Positions 1 through 6,410 of a stretch of DNA of 10,684 nucleotides are shown one piece after another. The stretch's first letter is position 1; each line of letters opens with the position of its first letter. Both the position numbers and the translations under genes were made by a program. The notes beneath the pieces are model-generated. The model did no database searches, was not told the DNA's origin, and saw only the letters and a program-made list of their open reading frames with translations. The stretch covers positions 1 to 10,684 of the forward strand of contig JAJPEO010000111.1 of NCBI GenBank assembly GCA_021166815.1. Direction: 5' to 3'. The DNA is from Nocardioides sp. (GTDB lineage Bacteria > Actinomycetota > Actinomycetes > Propionibacteriales > Nocardioidaceae).

Positions 1-320
1 AGCTCCTCGGTGAGGCGCTTGTCCGCGGCGAGGTTGAGGAAGGTGAAGAGCACGAGTCCCTCGCGCAGCCGGTGGTACTCCTCGGCCACGGGCTCCTTGA
101 CCTTGAGCACCAGCTCTGCCGCACCCCAGACCTCGTCGGCCGTGGCGAGCATCTTCGCGCCGGCGGCGACGTACTCCTCGTCCGCGATGTGCGACCCCGT
201 GCCGGCGCCCTGCTCGACGACGACGTCGTGGCCTCGACTGACCAGCTCACGCACCCCGACCGGGGTGATGGCGACGCGGTACTCGTGGTTCTTGACCTCC
301 TTGGGGATCCCAACGCGCAT
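1..320 (-). CDS. ald: Alanine dehydrogenase, N-terminal part (3' end outside window)
   Basis: L-alanine dehydrogenase reversibly deaminates L-alanine to pyruvate and ammonium with NAD+. The first 106 residues are visible and start MRVGIPKEVKNHEYRVAITP, the family signature. Arg15 and Lys75 (in LKVKEP), the pyruvate-binding residues of the family, are present. The usual LFT(F/Y)LHLA segment reads LFTFLNLA, so the catalytic His96 of the M. tuberculosis enzyme is Asn96 (AAC) here. The Rossmann NAD domain and Asp270 lie beyond the left edge. The ATG at 318-320 has only a weak purine stretch (GAGA) directly in front of it and a CATTCT hexamer six bases upstream, so the mRNA may be leaderless. The gene is divergent from the crotonase-like gene, with a 103-bp gap. 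Family assignment is secure; activity is uncertain because of the substitution. Confidence 0.93.
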   Translation of the reverse strand, partial: MRVGIPKEVKNHEYRVAITPVGVRELVSRGHDVVVEQGAGTGSHIADEEYVAAGAKMLATADEVWGAAELVLKVKEPVAEEYHRLREGLVLFTFLNLAADKRLTEE

Positions 321-396
321 TCTCGCAGAATGGCACGCCGACCCCGTCGTCCGGAATGGGCTGGACGGCCCGACCTGCGGGCCGGTGGGCACTGTT

Positions 397-416
397 CCCC
401 GCGCCGCGGGGATACT
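397..416 (+). promoter_or_regulatory. Hairpin plus -10-like hexamer before the crotonase-like gene
   Basis: CCCCGC-GCC-GCGGGG (397-411) is a perfect 6-bp stem with a 3-base loop. It runs into GATACT (411-416), which differs from the ideal TATAAT-type -10 at two positions and lies 7 bases before the ATG at 424. A leaderless start at 424 is therefore possible. The -35 is poor: TGGGCA at 386-391 with a 19-base spacer. The GGGG of the hairpin could instead act as a weak ribosome binding site. The assignment is tentative. Confidence 0.3.
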
Positions 417-423
417 CGGCGCC

Positions 424-1137
424 ATGAGCATCCAGCGCGAGCGACGTGAGCCGGGCATCGAGATCCTCCGCATCGACCGGCCCGAGCGGCGCAACGCCCT
501 CGACACCGCGACGCTGCGCCTGGCCCTGGCCGCGCTGCAGGAGATCTCCGCCGACGACTCCGTACGGGCCGTGGTGTTCTCGACGACCTCGGTCACCGCG
601 CTGTGCGCCGGCGCCGACGTCGGCGAGCCGCTCGACGCCGCCGGCGGGGTGACGCGGATGGAGCTCTTCGCCGAGCTCTACCAGCGCCTGAAGGACGTGC
701 CCGTGCCGACGATCGCCGTGTGCGTGGGCAACGCGGTGGGTGCCGGCGCCGAGCTCGCCGCGGGCTGCGACCTGCGCGTCGCGGGCGACAACCTCAAGCT
801 CGCCTGGGCCGGCGCCCGGCTCGGCGTCCCCGTCGGCCCCGCGCGGCTGACCCAGCTGGTCGGCCTCGGCAAGGCCAAGGAACTGGTGTACACCGGTCGT
901 GCGATCGGCGCCGACGAGGCGCTGGCCCTGGGCCTGGCCTCGCGCCGCGTGCCCGCCGAGCACGCCGAGTCCGCGGCCGTGGAGCTCGCCGAGGCCATCG
1001 CCGGCCAGTCCGCGCCCGGCATCCGGGTGCTCAAGGAGATGTTCCGCGACCTCGAGGAGGTCAACCAGCGCATCGACTACGAGAACCAGCGCCTGCTGGA
1101 CTTCCAGCGCCACGGGGCAGGCCTCTCCCAGGGCTGA
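424..1137 (+). CDS. Enoyl-CoA hydratase/isomerase (crotonase) family protein
   Basis: This 237-residue single-domain crotonase-fold protein is slightly shorter than the usual 255-265. These enzymes act on acyl-CoA thioesters, with an oxyanion hole holding the thioester enolate. Visible are the N-terminal strand and RPERRNALD (19-27), the first oxyanion-hole segment ALCAGAD (59-65), and the second, GNAVGAGAELAAGCD (102-116). Glu110 matches Glu144 of rat mitochondrial hydratase. The second catalytic Glu (Glu164 in rat, in FGQPE) is replaced: the aligned segment LAWAGARLG puts Gly130 there. A classical syn-hydratase is thus doubtful, and an isomerase, a hydrolase or another thioester activity is possible. 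I chose ATG 424 because homology begins there; the frame is open further upstream but that part does not resemble the family. It has no operon partner and converges with the next gene, 20 bases away. Confidence 0.87.
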   Translation: MSIQRERREPGIEILRIDRPERRNALDTATLRLALAALQEISADDSVRAVVFSTTSVTALCAGADVGEPLDAAGGVTRMELFAELYQRLKDVPVPTIAVCVGNAVGAGAELAAGCDLRVAGDNLKLAWAGARLGVPVGPARLTQLVGLGKAKELVYTGRAIGADEALALGLASRRVPAEHAESAAVELAEAIAGQSAPGIRVLKEMFRDLEEVNQRIDYENQRLLDFQRHGAGLSQG

Positions 1138-1157
1138 GCCCCGGGGGAAGCCACCTG

Positions 1158-2078
1158 TCAGGGCTCGAGACAGGCCGGCATCGAGTCACCGGGACCGCTG
1201 GGGTCCCCGGTCGAGCCGGTGCGGTCGAGGATCTTGACCCAGTCCACGGAGTCGAACTGCTTCAGCGTCGGGAAGATGTGACCGGCGACGGTCACGGTCG
1301 ACCCACGGCTGCTGCAGGGGCCGAGCAGGCGCACCCGCGCGATGCCGGCCACGATGGACAGGTCGTCGAACCCGGTCGTGCGCGACCGCAGGAGCCGGAG
1401 CCCGTGCTCGCGCTCACGACGCGTGGGCCCGGCGTAGATCCGGTCCATCACGCCGGTCGCGGGAGCCCCGGCGAGCACCCGCCGGTACCGCGGCACGAAG
1501 TAGGGCTCGTCACCCGACACGAAGTTGTCGCGGTCGAGGAACCACACCTGCCGGCGGACGGTGGGGAAGCCGGCCCGCACGCTGACCACGACCCGGGTGG
1601 GGGCGGTCAGGGTGGTGACCCGGACCCCGGCACGCTTCGCCAGGCCGAGACCGTACGTGGTCACGCCCTCGAAGTCGCCGGCGCGCACCGCCGTCATCAC
1701 GTTGGGCAGGGCGAAGGAACGACGCCGCGGGGCCGTGGTCGCGGCACCGTCGTCGGTGTGCGCCTTGGCGGGCTCGAACCGGACCCGGAGGACGGCGCGA
1801 CCGGCCACGCGGACGGGGAGACCCGAGCCGTCGGCGATCAGGCGGTCGACGTACTTCACACGGGTCGTGGGAGCGGGGCCGCGGAAGCGGAAGACCACGC
1901 GGTCGACCCCGTCGCGGTGGGTCGCCCGGATGTCGACGAGCGTGGGCATCGCCGGCGCCTGTGAGGCGACGGCGGCAGGCTGTGCCGCCGCACCGACGGC
2001 GGCGGGCACAGACATCGACCCCAGCACCGGAAGGGCCAGGGCCAGCAGGATCGGCGGAACGAAGGCAGAACGGTTCAT
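1158..2078 (-). CDS. Secreted AMIN-like and GerMN domain protein
   Basis: The product has 306 residues. Residues 1 to about 30 form a Sec-type signal peptide: MNRS, a hydrophobic core (PPILLALALPVLG) and small residues for cleavage near AVGA. No Cys follows, so it is not an obvious lipoprotein, unlike many actinobacterial GerMN proteins. Residues 45-170 fit the AMIN-like beta domain of actinobacterial envelope proteins (LVDIRATHRDGVDRVVFRF, then RVVVSVR near 162-168). Residues 176-290 fit GerMN: VWFLDRD, then YAGPTRREREHGLRLL (215-230), then LSIVAGIARVRLLG. Cys255 and Cys303 are the only cysteines and could form a disulfide. Such proteins are exported and linked to cell wall or envelope functions; the substrate is unknown. 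GAGGTG (2083-2088) lies 4 bases before ATG 2078 and fixes the start. It is monocistronic and sits downstream of the meta operon behind hairpins and its own promoter candidate. Confidence 0.8.
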   Translation of the reverse strand: MNRSAFVPPILLALALPVLGSMSVPAAVGAAAQPAAVASQAPAMPTLVDIRATHRDGVDRVVFRFRGPAPTTRVKYVDRLIADGSGLPVRVAGRAVLRVRFEPAKAHTDDGAATTAPRRRSFALPNVMTAVRAGDFEGVTTYGLGLAKRAGVRVTTLTAPTRVVVSVRAGFPTVRRQVWFLDRDNFVSGDEPYFVPRYRRVLAGAPATGVMDRIYAGPTRREREHGLRLLRSRTTGFDDLSIVAGIARVRLLGPCSSRGSTVTVAGHIFPTLKQFDSVDWVKILDRTGSTGDPSGPGDSMPACLEP

Positions 2079-2101
2079 GACGCACCTCGCGTAGACACGG
2101 G

Positions 2102-2127
2102 CACGGTCCCTCCGACTGGCCCGTTCC
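2102..2127 (-). promoter_or_regulatory. Candidate ECF-sigma promoter of the AMIN/GerMN gene
   Basis: Read on the minus strand, GGAAC (2123-2127) is followed after 17 bases by CGTG (2102-2105). This resembles the GGAAC-N16/17-CGTT pattern of actinobacterial extracytoplasmic-function sigma factors of the SigE/SigH type. The implied start near 2094 leaves a short leader containing GAGGTG before ATG 2078. An envelope-stress promoter would suit an exported protein. It rests on pattern matching to a single site. Confidence 0.35.
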
Positions 2128-2140
2128 GAACGACGCTACG

Positions 2141-2174
2141 CCTGCGAGCGGGCTCGCGGCAGGGGCGAAAGCCC
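2141..2174 (-). terminator. Two tandem hairpins at the 3' end of the meta operon
   Basis: Immediately after the stop of the GlcG/HbpS-like gene are two hairpins. The first is GGGC-GAAA-GCCC at 2163-2174 (plus strand), 4 bp with a tetraloop. The second is GCGAG-CGGG-CTCGC at 2144-2157, 5 bp. There is no T tract. In GC-rich actinobacteria such T-less hairpins may end transcription. Their position, between the end of one transcription unit and the promoter candidate of the next, supports this. Confidence 0.4.
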
Positions 2175-2599
2175 TATCCCGCGACCGCGGCCGCGCCGGC
2201 CTGGGCCACGGCCTTGTCCTGCTCGGCGCTGCCGCCGGAGGCAGCCACGGCGCCGACCAGGTGGCCGTCAACGACGATGGGCACGCCACCGCCGATCGCC
2301 GCCACCCCGGCGAGTCCGCCGATTCCGTCGCGCACGGCGGGCTCGCCCTCGATCGCGGCGTACAGCGCGTCGGTCGGCGCACCGCCGAAGCCCACGACGG
2401 TGCGGGCCTTGTCGATCGCGATGTCGCCGGAGAGCGCGAAGGCGCCGTCCATGCGGGCGAACGAGAGCAGGGCCCCGCCGACGTCGGTCACCGCGACGTT
2501 GAACGCGGCGCCGAGCGTCTCGGCGTGGGCCAGGGCGGCGTCGACCGCCGCCCTCGCCCCGGCGTGCGTCAGGGCGAGGGACGGCTGGACGTGGCTCAC
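2174..2599 (-). CDS. GlcG/HbpS family (haem-degrading/haem-binding type) protein
   Basis: This 141-residue protein covers the complete GlcG/HbpS domain (Pfam Haem_degrading). Visible landmarks are VAVTDVGGALLSFARMDGA (35-53), the IAIDKARTVVGFGGAPT helix (60-76), the GGGVPIVVDGHLVGAVAASGG hairpin (about 103-123) and the closing EQDKAVAQAG (126-135). Characterised members bind haem or related cofactors (HbpS of Streptomyces) or accompany catabolic operons without a fixed reaction (GlcG). There is no signal peptide, so it should be cytoplasmic. The start is GTG at 2597-2599: it overlaps the TGA of the catechol dioxygenase gene in GTGA, and homology begins there. An in-frame upstream start would run through the dioxygenase gene. 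It is the last gene of the meta operon and probably translationally coupled. Its job in catechol breakdown is unknown; cofactor or iron protection is an inference. Confidence 0.85.
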   Translation of the reverse strand: MSHVQPSLALTHAGARAAVDAALAHAETLGAAFNVAVTDVGGALLSFARMDGAFALSGDIAIDKARTVVGFGGAPTDALYAAIEGEPAVRDGIGGLAGVAAIGGGVPIVVDGHLVGAVAASGGSAEQDKAVAQAGAAAVAG

Positions 2600-3525
2600 G
2601 TCAGGACCGTGGTGAACCGGTCGTTGAGCTCGCGGGCGTGGTAGAAGATGCCCTTGCCGAGCTGCTCGGGGGTCCACACCGACACGGGCCGGTCGCGGTA
2701 GGCGAGGTAGCCGCCCGCGAAGACCTCGTTGCGGTTGCCCGACGGGTCGAAGAAGTAGACCGTCTGGCCGCGGGTGATGCCGTGGCGGGTCGGGCCGACG
2801 TCGATCGGCACGTCGTCCATGGCCATCAGGTCCGCGGCGCGGCCGACCTCGTTCCAGTCGCCGAGGCGGAAGGCGAAGTGGTGCAGCTTGGACTGCGGGC
2901 CCTCGAGCACGGCGAGCTGGTGGATCTGGTTGGTGCTGGTCATCCAGGTCGCGATCAGGTGCGCGTCGTCGTCGAGCGAGGTCTGCACCCGCTCGGTGGC
3001 GAAGAAGCCGAAGACCTGCTCGAGCATCGACTGCATCAGCGCCGGGTCCTCGGCGGTGATCAGCGAGTGGTCGAGCGCGGGGGCGCCGACGCCGACGAGG
3101 TGGCGCGGGAAGGCGTCGGGGTTGTGGGTGCCGACCTCGGTGCCGATGGCGGTGGCCTCGTGGTAGACCTCGAAGACGTGGTCGGACGGGGTCGTGAACC
3201 GGATGCCGTCACCGATCTCGGGGTTGTCGCCCTTGCTCATCCGCTCGACGGTGAGGCCGAACTCGCGGGCCTTCTTCTCGATGTCCTCGAGGTCGTGCTC
3301 GTACTCGACCTTCCAGCCGTACTTGACGACGCCGACGCCACCCTCCTCGAGCACGACGGAGTGGTGGTCCCACTCGTCCCAGCCCTTGTAGAAGGTGCGC
3401 TTGTTGCCCTCGGCCGTGACGTCCGAGCGGGTCTCGTACAGGCCCATGGTGTTGGCGTAGTGGTCCTTCGCCTCACCCATGTCGGTGACCCGGACATGGG
3501 CGTAGCCCATCCTCATGACTCCCAT
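2596..3525 (-). CDS. xylE: Catechol 2,3-dioxygenase (extradiol, XylE type)
   Basis: This Fe(II) extradiol dioxygenase inserts O2 next to the hydroxyl-bearing carbons of catechol to give 2-hydroxymuconic semialdehyde. The product has 309 residues (XylE has 307) and two vicinal-oxygen-chelate modules; the second carries the active site. The metal ligands aligned with XylE His153, His214 and Glu265 are His153 (ALDHSLI), His216 (KLHHFAF) and Glu267 (GNRNEVFAGG). The catalytic residues equivalent to His199, His246 and Tyr255 are His202, His248 (GPTRHGIT) and Tyr257. GPTRHG, YFFDPSGNRNEVF and the end NDRFTTVLT are almost identical to XylE. Start ATG 3523-3525 has AAGGAG (3532-3537) 6 bases upstream; the ferredoxin stop codon overlaps that site. 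It precedes the GlcG/HbpS-like gene by a 4-bp overlap. Methylcatechols are also likely substrates, but the sequence cannot settle substrate range. Confidence 0.96.
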   Translation of the reverse strand: MGVMRMGYAHVRVTDMGEAKDHYANTMGLYETRSDVTAEGNKRTFYKGWDEWDHHSVVLEEGGVGVVKYGWKVEYEHDLEDIEKKAREFGLTVERMSKGDNPEIGDGIRFTTPSDHVFEVYHEATAIGTEVGTHNPDAFPRHLVGVGAPALDHSLITAEDPALMQSMLEQVFGFFATERVQTSLDDDAHLIATWMTSTNQIHQLAVLEGPQSKLHHFAFRLGDWNEVGRAADLMAMDDVPIDVGPTRHGITRGQTVYFFDPSGNRNEVFAGGYLAYRDRPVSVWTPEQLGKGIFYHARELNDRFTTVLT

Positions 3526-3528
3526 TGC

Positions 3529-3879
3529 TTACTCCTTGGTCGGGCCGCACACGGCCTGGTTGAGGTACTTCATGAGACCCGTGGGCTTGGCGCTCACGTC
3601 CTCGTTGTCGATCTGGAGGGTGATGTCGCCCTCGGGGATCGCCCGGCACGTCAGGCACGTGCCCGACGTCTTCTCCTCGGCGCTGAGCACGGACTCGGCG
3701 ACGGTCTTCTCGTACGTCACCTCACCGGCCACCAGGTCGATCTTGCAGAAGCCGCAGCCCCCGCGTCGGCACCCGACCTGGCGCACCGTGAAGCCGCAGC
3801 GGTTCAACCCCGCCAGCACGGGCTCGCCCGGCTGGAGGTGGGCCACGAAGCCACTGGGCTCGATGCGCACGGTCGGCAT
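3529..3879 (-). CDS. xylT: [2Fe-2S] ferredoxin, XylT type (catechol dioxygenase reactivation)
   Basis: This 116-residue plant-type ferredoxin has the cluster motif CRRGGCGFC, with Cys37, Cys42 and Cys45 (C-x4-C-x2-C). The fourth ligand is most likely Cys78, in LTCRAIP, which matches the usual LTC-x-A context; Cys75 is an alternative. In toluene, phenol and naphthalene meta pathways, XylT-type ferredoxins reduce catechol 2,3-dioxygenase iron that has oxidised to Fe(III), restoring activity. The gene sits directly before the dioxygenase (3-base gap), the classical xylT-xylE order. I prefer ATG 3877-3879, because AGGAGG (3889-3894) is 9 bases upstream; the in-frame ATG at 3886-3888 touches the AGGAGG and would be too close. 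The C-terminal 40 residues (VSAKPTGLMKYLNQAVCGPTKE) extend past the fold and contain an extra Cys111. No reductase is encoded nearby. Confidence 0.92.
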   Translation of the reverse strand: MPTVRIEPSGFVAHLQPGEPVLAGLNRCGFTVRQVGCRRGGCGFCKIDLVAGEVTYEKTVAESVLSAEEKTSGTCLTCRAIPEGDITLQIDNEDVSAKPTGLMKYLNQAVCGPTKE

Positions 3880-3896
3880 GGTGGTCATCCTCCTGC

Positions 3897-5351
3897 TCAG
3901 GCCTTGAGCTCGCGGTCGATCTGCATGACGATCGCCTTCGGCTCGGTGAAGAACTCGCGGCTGAAGTTGCCGCCCTCGCGGCCGACGCCGGAGTCCCCGA
4001 CGCCGCCGAAGGGGGTGCGGAGGTCGCGGATGAAGAAGCAGTTGACCCACACCGTGCCGGCGCGCAGGTTCGAGGCGACGCGGTGCGCGCGGCTGAGGTT
4101 CTCGGTGAAGAGCATCGCGTTGAGGCCGTAGCGGGTGTCGTTGGCGAGGTGCACGACCTCGGCCTCGGTCTCGAACCTGTTGACCACGACGACGGGCCCG
4201 AAGATCTCCTGACAGTACTGCGAGGCGGTGAGCGGAAGGTCGGTCACGATGGTCGGTCGTGCGAGCCACCGGCCCTCCGTGTCCATGCCGCCGGTGAGGA
4301 TACGGCCACCCTCGTCCTCGACGGAGTCGACGTAGCTCTTGACCTTGTCGTAGTGGCGCTTGGAGGCCAGCGAGGAGAACTGCGTGGCGGGGTCGAACGG
4401 GTCGCCGATCACGAGCGCCTCGGCGGCGGCCTTGAACTTCTCCATGAACCGGTCGTAGATGCCCGCCTGCACGAACAGCCGCGAGCCCGCGAGGCAGACC
4501 TGGCCGGCGTTGCGGAAGATGGACTCCACGGCCCAGTAGACCGCGTTGTCGAGTTCGGCGTCGTCGAAGACGATGTTGGCGCCCTTGCCGCCGAGCTCCA
4601 GGGAGACCGGCGCGAGGTGGGTCGCGGCCGACGCCATGATGGTCCGGCCGGTCTTGGAGTCCCCCGTGAAGGTGATGCGGTCGACGCGGTGGTCGGCGGT
4701 CAGCGTCGAGCCGGCCGGTACGCCGAACCCGTTGATCGTGTTGATCACGCCGTTGGGCATGCCGGCCTCGACCGCGAGGCGGCCCAGCATCGTGACCGAC
4801 GCGGGGGTGTCCTCCGACGGCTTGGCGACGACGGTGTTGCCCCACGCGATGGCCGGAGCGATCTTCCAGGTGGCCATCATGAGCGGGAAGTTCCACGGGC
4901 TGATGGCGGCGACGACGCCGGCGGGGCCGTACTCGCTGTAGGAGTGGTGGCCGGAGTCCATCGGGTAGGTCTCGCCCGTCGCGTCGCGCTGGTGGTCGGC
5001 GAAGAATCGGAAGTTCAGCACCGACCGGGCCACGTCGTGGCGGGCCTGGGCCATGGGCTTGCCCATGTCGAGGGCGTCGAGGGTGGCGAGGTCCTCGGTG
5101 CGCTCCTCCATCAGGTCGGCGAGGGCGTGGATGTGGTCGGCGCGCTCCTTGCGGCCCATCCGGGGCCACGGGCCCTCGTCGAATGCCTTGCGGGCCGCGG
5201 CGATGGCGCGCTCGGCGTCCTCCTCCTGGGCCTCGGCGACCTCGCCGAAGACCTCCTGGGTGTAGGGGTTGACCGTGTCGAAGCGCTTGCCCGAGATCGA
5301 CTCGACCTCCTCGCCGTCGATGACGTGGCCGAAGAACTGCTTCTCGCTCAT
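3897..5351 (-). CDS. xylG: 2-hydroxymuconic semialdehyde dehydrogenase
   Basis: This aldehyde dehydrogenase superfamily enzyme of 484 residues has the normal length. It oxidises 2-hydroxymuconic semialdehyde to 4-oxalocrotonate with NAD+, the first step of the oxalocrotonate branch. Landmarks are SPWNFPLMM with Asn154, the NAD-binding FTGDSKTG (228-235), the general base Glu252 in LELGGKGAN, the nucleophile Cys286 in NAGQVCLAGSR, and EIFGP with Glu382. The segment VNCFFIRDLRTPFGGVGDSG (436-455) is typical of hydroxymuconic semialdehyde dehydrogenases rather than general ones. Start ATG 5349-5351 overlaps the tautomerase stop in ATGA, with AAGGAG (5359-5364) 7 bases upstream. The ferredoxin gene follows after 17 bases. 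A homoprotocatechuate-pathway role (5-carboxymethyl-2-hydroxymuconate semialdehyde dehydrogenase) is the main alternative, but the catechol-type dioxygenase argues against it. Confidence 0.93.
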   Translation of the reverse strand: MSEKQFFGHVIDGEEVESISGKRFDTVNPYTQEVFGEVAEAQEEDAERAIAAARKAFDEGPWPRMGRKERADHIHALADLMEERTEDLATLDALDMGKPMAQARHDVARSVLNFRFFADHQRDATGETYPMDSGHHSYSEYGPAGVVAAISPWNFPLMMATWKIAPAIAWGNTVVAKPSEDTPASVTMLGRLAVEAGMPNGVINTINGFGVPAGSTLTADHRVDRITFTGDSKTGRTIMASAATHLAPVSLELGGKGANIVFDDAELDNAVYWAVESIFRNAGQVCLAGSRLFVQAGIYDRFMEKFKAAAEALVIGDPFDPATQFSSLASKRHYDKVKSYVDSVEDEGGRILTGGMDTEGRWLARPTIVTDLPLTASQYCQEIFGPVVVVNRFETEAEVVHLANDTRYGLNAMLFTENLSRAHRVASNLRAGTVWVNCFFIRDLRTPFGGVGDSGVGREGGNFSREFFTEPKAIVMQIDRELKA

Positions 5352-5551
5352 GCGGACTCTCCTTGCTGGCGCTCGGCGATGGTGACGTCGCCGGCTGCGA
5401 AGTGGGTGGTCGGGACCTCGCGCACGATGACGCGGATGTTGGCGACGGGCGCGTCCACGGACTCGTGGACCGCGGTGGTCACGGCGGAGATCAGGGTGCG
5501 CAGCTGCTCGGGCGTGCGGCCCTCGACCAGGGTGACCTCGACGAGCGGCAT
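5348..5551 (-). CDS. xylH: 4-oxalocrotonate tautomerase
   Basis: This small tautomerase (67 codons before the stop, 66 residues after Met removal; XylH has 62) isomerises 2-hydroxymuconate to 2-oxo-3-hexenedioate. The start is set by chemistry: the mature protein must begin with Pro1, the catalytic base, and the ATG at 5549-5551 is followed directly by CCG (MPLVEVTLVEGR). Arg11 (LVEGR), Arg39 (NIRVIV) and Phe50 (THF), the other active-site residues of the family, are all in register. The frame is open upstream to another ATG at 5593, but that would bury the proline and overlap the decarboxylase gene. The decarboxylase stop ends 1 base before this start, and the 3' end overlaps the dehydrogenase start by 4 bases, so translation is probably coupled. 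The enzyme normally forms a hexamer. Confidence 0.95.
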   Translation of the reverse strand: MPLVEVTLVEGRTPEQLRTLISAVTTAVHESVDAPVANIRVIVREVPTTHFAAGDVTIAERQQGESA

Positions 5552-5552
5552 C

Positions 5553-6404
5553 TCAGGCCCCTGCGTCCGCGGCGGCGTCCTCGACGGGGTCACCGCAGTA
5601 GAGGGTGACGTCGCCCAGGGTGCCGAAGCGGCACGTGACCACGGAGCCGCGGGTGGCGAAGTGGGCGTCGCTCATGCCGCCGGTGAGGACGACCCAGCCG
5701 GCCTCGACGGCGAGGCCGCGGGTGGCGAGGTCGTTGACGGCGAGGGCAAGTGCCTCGGCGGGGTGGCCCATCACGTCGGCGCCGGTGGCGAAGTCGACGA
5801 CCTCGCCGTCGACGACGACCTCGACGGTCTCGGCGACCAGGTCGATGTCGCCCGGGGCCTTGACGACGTCGCCCACGAGGTAGGCGCCGGAGGAGGCGTT
5901 GTCGGCGATGACGTCGCCGGCGCGGAACTTGAAGTCGCGGTAGCGCGAGTCGATGACCTCGGCGCCGCCGTAGACCTCGCCGACGGCCGCGAGCGCCTGC
6001 TCGGCGGTGACGCCGGGGCCCTCGAGGCGCTCCTTCATGACGAAGACGATCTCGGGCTCGATGCGGGGGTGGATCAGCTTGTCCTGCGGGACCTCGTCCC
6101 CGGGCTGCAGCACCATCGCGTCGGTGAGCCAGGCGACGAATGGGGAGTCGACACCCATCCGCTCCTGCTTGGCCTTGCTGGTCAGGCCCAGCTTGACGCC
6201 GACGACCTTCTCGCCGCGCTCGAGGCGCCGGCGAAGGGTTTCGGCCTGGATGCGGTAGCCGGTCTCGACGTCGAGCTCGGGCCATTCGTCGGTGAACCGG
6301 GTGCGGTCACGACGCTCGGCCTCGCAGGCCAGGAGCTCGGTGGCGACGCTGTCCTCGGTCCAGAGGGTGTGCTGGGCCGGGTCGGAGGGTGTGACGGTGG
6401 TCAT
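5553..6404 (-). CDS. xylI: 4-oxalocrotonate decarboxylase (2-oxo-3-hexenedioate decarboxylase)
   Basis: This member of the hydratase/decarboxylase subgroup of the FAH superfamily has 283 residues. It removes CO2 from 2-oxo-3-hexenedioate to give 2-oxopent-4-enoate (2-hydroxypenta-2,4-dienoate). KVVGVKLGLTSKAKQERMGV (66-85) matches the XylI/DmpH segment closely. The metal ligands are Glu116 and Glu118 in HPRIEPEIVFV, and Glu149 in AEVIDSRY. DFKF (157-160), IADNASS (166-172) and VLTGGMSDA (239-247) complete the fold. The sister enzyme, 2-hydroxypentadienoate hydratase (XylJ), is the main alternative; KLGLTS and the match across 105-131 favour the decarboxylase. The N terminus is about 18 residues longer than in Pseudomonas XylI. 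It is the first gene of the operon. No Shine-Dalgarno precedes ATG 6402-6404, while TACCGT lies 6 bases upstream, suggesting a leaderless mRNA. Confidence 0.9.
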   Translation of the reverse strand: MTTVTPSDPAQHTLWTEDSVATELLACEAERRDRTRFTDEWPELDVETGYRIQAETLRRRLERGEKVVGVKLGLTSKAKQERMGVDSPFVAWLTDAMVLQPGDEVPQDKLIHPRIEPEIVFVMKERLEGPGVTAEQALAAVGEVYGGAEVIDSRYRDFKFRAGDVIADNASSGAYLVGDVVKAPGDIDLVAETVEVVVDGEVVDFATGADVMGHPAEALALAVNDLATRGLAVEAGWVVLTGGMSDAHFATRGSVVTCRFGTLGDVTLYCGDPVEDAAADAGA

Positions 6405-6410
6405 ACAAGG

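Noticed and set aside
247..1113. Open minus-strand frame opposite the crotonase-like gene.
   Set aside because: Low-complexity antisense shadow; it also overlaps the alanine dehydrogenase start and has no family motif.
1131..1157. CCCCGGGGG palindrome and GGGCTGAGCCC between the convergent genes as a terminator.
   Set aside because: Loops are 0-1 bases and there is no T tract, so neither makes a stable hairpin as read; not enough to call.
3529..5169. A 546-residue frame that would fuse a long N-terminal part to the ferredoxin.
   Set aside because: The upstream portion is the dehydrogenase gene read out of frame (Arg/Pro/Gly-rich). The ferredoxin starts at 3879 with its own ribosome binding site.
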